DNA of 64,000 nt from contig LKPX01000002.1 of the NCBI GenBank assembly GCA_001443525.1, positions 28,059-92,058 of the forward strand. The letters run 5' to 3'. Each line of letters opens with the position of its first letter. The stretch's first letter is position 1. Under the pieces are notes generated by a model. It had not been told where the DNA came from. It saw only the letters and a list, made by a program, of their open reading frames with translations, and did no database searches. Source of the stretch: Desulfobacteraceae bacterium RAAP-1 (GTDB taxonomy: Bacteria; Desulfobacterota; Desulfobacteria; Desulfobacterales; Desulfatirhabdiaceae). The translations under genes were made by a program, and so were the position numbers. Of the stretch, positions 61,126 to 64,000 are shown piece after piece.

Positions 61126-62337
61126 TTACAACTTTGATGGCTTCGTAACGAGTCGATTTTCAGACGGATTTGTGTTTCTGCCATACTGTGTATCCACTTC
61201 GAGATGTTCTATATCAGTGGTCGCTTCCCCGCGGCCGCTTTTTACCATATCGATACCGCGGCCCACAACGGCTTTCCGGGATGCATATGCCATGGCGGTC
61301 TCTTCTGAAATCTGGCCCTGCCCAAACAATTTGACAATGTAATTGTCGAATGTGATCATGCCGAAGGCGCTCCCTGTCTGAATAATTTCATAAAAGGTTT
61401 TCCCCTCGGATTCTCCGTTTAATATCGAATCCTTGACCCGCAGATTGGTGCCCATGATTTCAAACGCTGCAACTCTTCCGCCGCCGGTTTTAGGAAGCAG
61501 CCTCTGACATGCAATCCAGCGAATGGTATCGGCCAGACGAATTCGGATCTGATTTTCTTCTTCGGTATTGAACATGCCCAAAACACGATTGATGGTCTGA
61601 CCGGCATCCACGGTATGGAGGGTACTTAACACTAAATGACCGGTTTCAGCAGCACTCATGGCGATTTCAACCGTTTCCCGATCCCGCATTTCACCCACCA
61701 TTATCACTTTGGGGGCCTGACGCAGTGCTGCCCGGATGCCGCTGGCAAATGTATCGAAATCTGTTCCCATTTCCCGCTGATTGAATGTGGCTTTCTTGTG
61801 CGAATGCTGAAATTCGACCGGATCTTCCAGGGTAACGATATGAACCGGGTAACTTTCATTGATCGCGTCTAAAACAGCGGCCAGTGAGGTAGATTTACCG
61901 CTTCCGGTAGCACCTGTTACCAGAATGATACCATTTTTCTCTTTTGCCATTTTTATAAAAGGTTCGGGTAAATCCAGCCCGCTACAGGTTGGAATTCTGG
62001 TTTCCAGCTTTCGCAGGACAACTGAGTATTTCCGTTGCTGGGAAAAAATATTGACCCTGAACCGGGCCTTGCCCGGAAGCTCATAGGACAAATCACAGGA
62101 GCCTTCCCGGAGCAGATTCTCCGTCAGGCGTCGATCCTTGTTGATCAGATTCAGCGCCATAATCTCGGTCTGAAATGGCGTCAATTCATCAAAAGGGGGG
62201 TCCATTTCGACTTTTTTCAAAATCCCGGAACTTTCCACCTGAAACGGCTTACCGACTGTCATGTTTAAATCGGATACATTTCTGTCAACTTCCAGCATCC
62301 GGTTCAGAATATAATCACATTCCTGTTTTCGCATCAC
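61126..62337 (-). CDS. PilT/PilU-like pilus retraction ATPase
   Basis: A 403-residue secretion ATPase of the PilT family. Walker A is VTGATGSGKSTSLAAVL, the Asp box LEDPVEF, Walker B IMVGEMRDRETVEIAM, and the His box follows (TGHLVLSTLHT). The divergent N-terminal domain and C terminus rich in Asn/Ser mark it as a PilU-type paralogue rather than the main PilT. It lies 14 bases after pilT. Confidence 0.9.
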   Translation of the reverse strand: MMRKQECDYILNRMLEVDRNVSDLNMTVGKPFQVESSGILKKVEMDPPFDELTPFQTEIMALNLINKDRRLTENLLREGSCDLSYELPGKARFRVNIFSQQRKYSVVLRKLETRIPTCSGLDLPEPFIKMAKEKNGIILVTGATGSGKSTSLAAVLDAINESYPVHIVTLEDPVEFQHSHKKATFNQREMGTDFDTFASGIRAALRQAPKVIMVGEMRDRETVEIAMSAAETGHLVLSTLHTVDAGQTINRVLGMFNTEEENQIRIRLADTIRWIACQRLLPKTGGGRVAAFEIMGTNLRVKDSILNGESEGKTFYEIIQTGSAFGMITFDNYIVKLFGQGQISEETAMAYASRKAVVGRGIDMVKSGRGEATTDIEHLEVDTQYGRNTNPSENRLVTKPSKL

Positions 62338-62351
62338 TTTCTCCGAAAAAA

Positions 62352-63434
62352 TCAGGCTTCGGTAAAATCCGACGGCGGTGTTTTGAGCATCGGTCTGAAT
62401 TTCCCCTTGTCATTGGCCTTGGCATAGGCGTCTTCTGCGGAAACCATCCCTTTATTCAGGAGATCCAGAATGCAGTCATCCAGAAGCTGCATGCCAAAAC
62501 GCTTGCCGGTCTGGATAGATGACGGTATTTGAAAGGTCTTTCCTTCGCGTATCAGATTCCGGACGGCAGGGGTGGCAATCATGATTTCCAGCGCCGCGCA
62601 TCGGCCTTTCTTGTCAATCCGCTTGAAGAGTACCTGTGCGATCACAGCCCTCAGACCATCCGCCAGCGTGGAACGAATCTGTTCCTGCTGATTGGCGGGA
62701 AATACCTCGATGACCCGGTCAACGGTTTTGGCGGCACTGGAGGTATGCAGTGTTCCGAACACCAGATGTCCGGTGGATGCGGCTTCAATAGCCAGTGAAA
62801 TGGTTTCCAGATCACGCAGTTCTCCCACCAGAATGATATCCGGGTCTTCACGGAGCGCTCCTCTCAACGCAGCACTGAATGTCCGGGTATGCAGCCCGAC
62901 TTCCCGGTGATTGACAATGCAGCCCTGACTCTGATGTACGAATTCGATGGGATCTTCCACCGTGATGATATGATCCTTACGGTTGCGATTGGCCACATCA
63001 ATGATGGCGGCCAGCGTTGTGGATTTGCCGCTGCCGGTAGGCCCCGTCACCAGCACAAGGCCCCTGGGCAGCATCGCCAGCTTGGAAATGACTCCCGGCA
63101 GCCCCAACTGCTCGGCAGTCAGGATGGTGCTGGGAATTTCACGAAATACAGCAGCAACCCCATATTTCTGCATAAAAAAATTGGCCCGGTACCGGGCAAG
63201 CCCCGGTATTTCATATCCGAAATCCACATCGCCGGTTTCTTCAAAAACCTTGACCTTGTCTTCAGGCGCAATTTCGTAGAGCATCGCGCGTAACACATCA
63301 TTATCCAGCACCCTGTATTTGATACGCTCCATATCCCCGTTAATCCGGAGCGCAGGAGGCTGTCCAGATACCAGATGCAGGTCTGAAGCCTTCTGATCAT
63401 GCATTAATTTGAAAAAGGCGTCAATTTTCGCCAT
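62352..63434 (-). CDS. pilT: Twitching motility ATPase PilT
   Basis: Hexameric ATPase that retracts type IV pili. The 360-residue protein has the full family set: SDLHLVSGQPPALRINGDM, Walker A VTGPTGSGKSTTLAAII, Asp box VEDPIEFVH, Walker B IILVGELRDLETISLAIEAA and the His box TGHLVFGTLHTSSA, with the C-terminal AIRDLLKEGK-like NLIREGKTFQIPSS. Length is typical. First gene of the pilT-pilU-zinc-ribbon set. Confidence 0.96.
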   Translation of the reverse strand: MAKIDAFFKLMHDQKASDLHLVSGQPPALRINGDMERIKYRVLDNDVLRAMLYEIAPEDKVKVFEETGDVDFGYEIPGLARYRANFFMQKYGVAAVFREIPSTILTAEQLGLPGVISKLAMLPRGLVLVTGPTGSGKSTTLAAIIDVANRNRKDHIITVEDPIEFVHQSQGCIVNHREVGLHTRTFSAALRGALREDPDIILVGELRDLETISLAIEAASTGHLVFGTLHTSSAAKTVDRVIEVFPANQQEQIRSTLADGLRAVIAQVLFKRIDKKGRCAALEIMIATPAVRNLIREGKTFQIPSSIQTGKRFGMQLLDDCILDLLNKGMVSAEDAYAKANDKGKFRPMLKTPPSDFTEA

Positions 63435-63615
63435 GAAAAACTCCTTAAAAGCAACTGCGCGACTTTTTTGATCCGATAATCATCCGGAGTATCCTCGAAC
63501 AACATCAAAAGACCTCATCTTTTGCTCATTTCTTATCTACTTTATAGTTTTTATGAAAATGCTCGAAGATTGAATATCTTTCAGAGATCATTCCGAAAGG
63601 ATAAATTTCATTGCA

Positions 63616-63876
63616 TCATTTATAGATATCACCACGTGGACCAATGTGATCGATATAAACCGTATCCTCAATTTCCTCATACCAGAAAATAACCCTCAAA
63701 TCACCTATTCGCATGCGGCGATATCCTTCCCATTCACCTTTCATGCTTTTAATACCAGAAATTTTATTTGGATAATTTTCAAGTTCCTTGAGTGAATTTT
63801 TGATCTTCTCTTTTTCATCTTCCGAACGCTTTTTCAGGTATTTTACCGCCCTGTGATGGACGATTACCTTGCTCAT
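63616..63876 (-). CDS. RelE/ParE-family toxin
   Basis: An 86-residue protein with the RelE fold pattern: basic N terminus (VIVHHRAVKYLKKRSEDE), helix KIKNSLKELENYPN, strand GYRRMRIGDLRVIFWYEE and end DTVYIDHIGPRGDIYK. Arg, Lys and Tyr residues suitable for mRNA cleavage are present. No recognisable antitoxin is adjacent: the frame ending in the overlapping ATGA upstream is only 27 codons and looks like part of a palindromic repeat. It may be solitary or the antitoxin may lie beyond the window. Confidence 0.82.
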   Translation of the reverse strand: MSKVIVHHRAVKYLKKRSEDEKEKIKNSLKELENYPNKISGIKSMKGEWEGYRRMRIGDLRVIFWYEEIEDTVYIDHIGPRGDIYK

Positions 63877-63917
63877 TCCATTTTACTTTCAAAAAGATAT
63901 TCCAGCAAGCATTCGGA

Positions 63918-63993
63918 CTGAGACCGCGAAAGCAAGCGAGCAGCGATGAGACTGTACATTCAGTACGTCGAATCGCAGCACAGCGAAGCTGAC
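63918..63993. repeat. Imperfect palindromic repeat at the window edge
   Basis: GCGAGCAGCGATGAGACTGT and the near-complement starting GTACGTCGAATCGCAGCACA flank a GTAC-ATTCA-GTAC centre. The arms match over about 18 positions with a few differences. It looks like a dispersed intergenic palindrome or small non-autonomous element; copies elsewhere cannot be checked here. Confidence 0.5.
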
Positions 63994-64000
63994 AAAGGTA

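Noticed and set aside
63918..63993. Integron attC site
   Set aside because: The palindrome has no GTTRRRY core ends and no integrase or cassette is nearby.
63880..64000. Antitoxin gene for the RelE-like toxin
   Set aside because: The only frame reaching the toxin start is 27 codons long after an in-frame stop and overlaps a palindromic repeat.
1..64000. CRISPR array, tRNA, rRNA or complete insertion sequence
   Set aside because: No regularly spaced repeats, no tRNA-like or rRNA sequence and no transposase motif were recognised on reading the window.

Overview
The window looks like part of the chromosome of an anaerobic, mesophilic, Gram-negative bacterium, most likely a sulfate-reducing Desulfobacterota (Desulfobacterales-like). 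Reasons: a complete bacterial-type CODH/acetyl-CoA synthase operon, an oxygen-sensitive class III ribonucleotide reductase (NrdD/NrdG) as the only reductase here, a ThiC-family enzyme behind a cobalamin riboswitch, Gram-negative envelope proteins (OmpA, lipoproteins, an AsmA-like DUF748 protein), type IV pilus motors, and many small proteins of deltaproteobacterial flavour. Genus and species cannot be fixed from the sequence. I see no rRNA, tRNA, CRISPR array, prophage or intact insertion sequence.

Layout. 0-9.4 kb, minus strand: a run of tightly packed genes, read from right to left. It goes CheY-like regulator, CheC-like phosphatase, PAS-GGDEF cyclase, YdcF/ElyC-like protein, then cvpA, mazG, hisH, hisF, pgpA, lepB, pyrB, pyrC and the start of an NtrC-type response regulator cut by the window edge. 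9.7-18.3 kb: a giant DUF748 protein, a convergent thioesterase/acyl-CoA-ligase-like pair, small zinc-knuckle and lipoprotein genes, carboxynorspermidine dehydrogenase and a DUF3786 protein.

18.4-30.2 kb is the metabolic core. The minus-strand operon acsD-acsA(cooS)-acsB-acsC-acsE encodes the carbonyl branch of the Wood-Ljungdahl pathway: CO dehydrogenase, acetyl-CoA synthase, both subunits of the corrinoid iron-sulfur protein (CFeSP) and its methyltransferase. AcsD carries an exceptional Ala/Lys-rich, TolA-like helical tail of about 170 residues. Divergent from it is a clear cobalamin riboswitch with its own terminator, in front of a ThiC-family gene. That arrangement fits BzaF, 5-hydroxybenzimidazole synthase, which makes the cobamide lower ligand, better than thiamin synthesis. 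The corrinoid user and a candidate corrinoid-building enzyme therefore sit back to back.

30.2-42.4 kb, minus strand: an envelope/polysaccharide-like operon (galE, a secreted unknown, a secreted Asp-box propeller, three GT4 glycosyltransferases, an OmpA protein) whose last gene overlaps smc. 42.4-49.5 kb: a Spy-like metal-rich periplasmic protein, then NifX-like / Cys-rich / SF2 helicase / radical SAM / PrmA, a lipoprotein and a divergent KptA-like protein. 49.6-64 kb: pepA, nrdG-nrdD, coaD-tilS, ftsH-folP-coaX, and a minus-strand pilT-pilU-zinc-ribbon/pseudo-receiver-small protein operon, ending with a RelE-like toxin beside a palindromic repeat.

The strongest leads are the riboswitch-controlled ThiC/BzaF gene, the tailed CFeSP small subunit, the structured leader between these two units, and several proteins that keep a family fold but have lost key catalytic residues (acyl-CoA ligase, KptA, receiver domain).
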